From positions 1,795,921 to 1,859,920 of the forward strand of contig VYZI01000107.1 of assembly GCA_013397695.1 (NCBI GenBank): DNA of 64,000 nucleotides, given 5' to 3'. The notes under the pieces are model-generated. The model was given only the letters and a program-made list of their open reading frames with translations. It made no database searches and was not told the origin of the DNA. Shown piece by piece: positions 63,051-64,000 of the stretch (within the stretch, counting starts at the first letter, position 1; each line of letters starts with the position of its first letter). The DNA comes from Centropus unirufus. Taxonomy: Eukaryota; Chordata; Aves; Cuculiformes; Centropidae. The position numbers and the translations under genes are program-made.

Positions 63051-64000
63051 TTGAATTAATCCCAGCTGGGGATAATAAGCAGAAAATCTATGCCCACTAA
63101 TGTAGCTTGAAATAAAATTCAAAATTGTTTTGCTCACCTTTTTTTTTCCTATCAGCACATCAGCTCTTACATCCTCTTATTTTGCTTGGCCCCAGAAATA
63201 GCAACCTACAATTGCTATCAGTTATTTCATCACATCAAGACACCTAAGTCCTTACAGCTGATCCTGAGTTTCAGCATTGATGGTGACCTATGGTGGTGCA
63301 GTATGATATCCTCCAACAGAATTACCATGGTTTTTTTACAATTAAAAGTGTATGAATGGATTCAAGGCCACAGAGTTTGTTACAAGAATATCAATGTTCT
63401 ACCTAAGTCTAGCACACAAATCTTCAGGAATGCCAGAGATGTGTTTGCCTCAACAATGTGATTTTTAGGTCTATATGCATGTGTACAAAGATTTATTTTT
63501 CATTGCAGGCTCAGAACAGTATTTTTATTTTTCCATGGAACTCCTTCAGGTTTTACACAGGACAATGTGACCTGAAGAAGAATCATTCATTTCTATTGAG
63601 TTGATGACTGTTGGTTCCTCCTCTTAAGTAAGGTAGTCGATGCAGTCATAGAGGAATTGCTTGCATGCGGGCAAGAGAGGAAGGGATGGTTTCAGAGCTA
63701 CCATGCATGATCTAGAAACTGTTTGTGCCTCTGCCAAGAATTTTCAATGAGATCCTTTGTAAGTCATTAAACAAAACTTTTCTCTTAGATTATTTGAACA
63801 CCATTTATGAGTTTGTCGAGGCACAACATGTAAGTAATATGAGCAAAGCAGTTCCCTCAGGAGATTTGATCCTTGCACTCCTTGACTTTCAGACACGCTC
63901 CCAAAACAGTGAAAACAGAAATATAGTTCTGACTTTTGGAATAGTTTAAAAACATGAAAAAATAGCTTAAAGGAATAACTATATATATTTTGTTTTCCTC

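Larger units (their letters stand above)
46129..64000 (-). other. Upstream 5' intron or flank of ARHGAP8, no gene recognised
   Basis: 17.9 kb upstream of the start-codon exon in gene direction. Because that exon seems to begin with a splice acceptor, part of this is probably a 5'UTR intron; the transcription start was not located. Contents: an LTR at about 48060-48985, simple repeats near 47175, 51493, 53683 and 60092, an 18-bp duplication at 58615-58650, a purine-rich repeat near 63018, and a CpG-denser patch at 51880-52100. No PRR5 exon was recognised. A 128-codon minus-strand frame at 61548-61934 has no recognisable domain. Confidence 0.7.

Overview
This is vertebrate nuclear DNA, most likely from a bird. 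It is AT-rich and CpG-poor, with short coding exons separated by kilobase introns with GT/AG borders. It also carries one LTR copy of a type I associate with avian (especially non-galliform) endogenous retroviruses. I saw no operons, tRNA, rRNA or CRISPR arrays. I noticed no clear CR1 LINE copy, but I cannot exclude diverged fragments.

The only gene I can support is the minus-strand ARHGAP8 orthologue (BPGAP1, a Rho GTPase-activating protein related to ARHGAP1/p50RhoGAP). Eleven coding exons were read by eye: 46053-46017 (start codon), 42798-42661, 33943-33856, 31320-31189, 28735-28649, 24857-24759, 23638-23528, 14027-13954, 2230-2153, 1465-1337 and 480-377. Every exon has AG and GT borders and every junction keeps frame. 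Together they give 1,077 coding bases, or 359 codons without a stop. The gene runs off the left edge, so the rest of the RhoGAP domain and the C terminus are missing.

The predicted protein has an acidic N-terminal tail (about residues 1-40) and a BCH/CRAL-TRIO (Sec14-like) domain (about 44-195). A proline-rich SH3-ligand stretch follows (208-221), then a RhoGAP domain from about 225 to the edge. The arginine finger (R264) and the conserved K301 and R305 are present.

Positions 46129-64000 lie upstream of the start-codon exon. I interpret this as 5' intron or upstream flank. It holds the LTR (about 48060-48985, + strand), small simple repeats and a CpG-denser G-run patch near 51.9 kb that could be a promoter. 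No exon of PRR5, the human upstream neighbour, was recognised. The introns contain short tandem and inverted repeats; the most notable are three AGGTCA half-sites at 12-bp period (17693-17728). No new biological system is evident.
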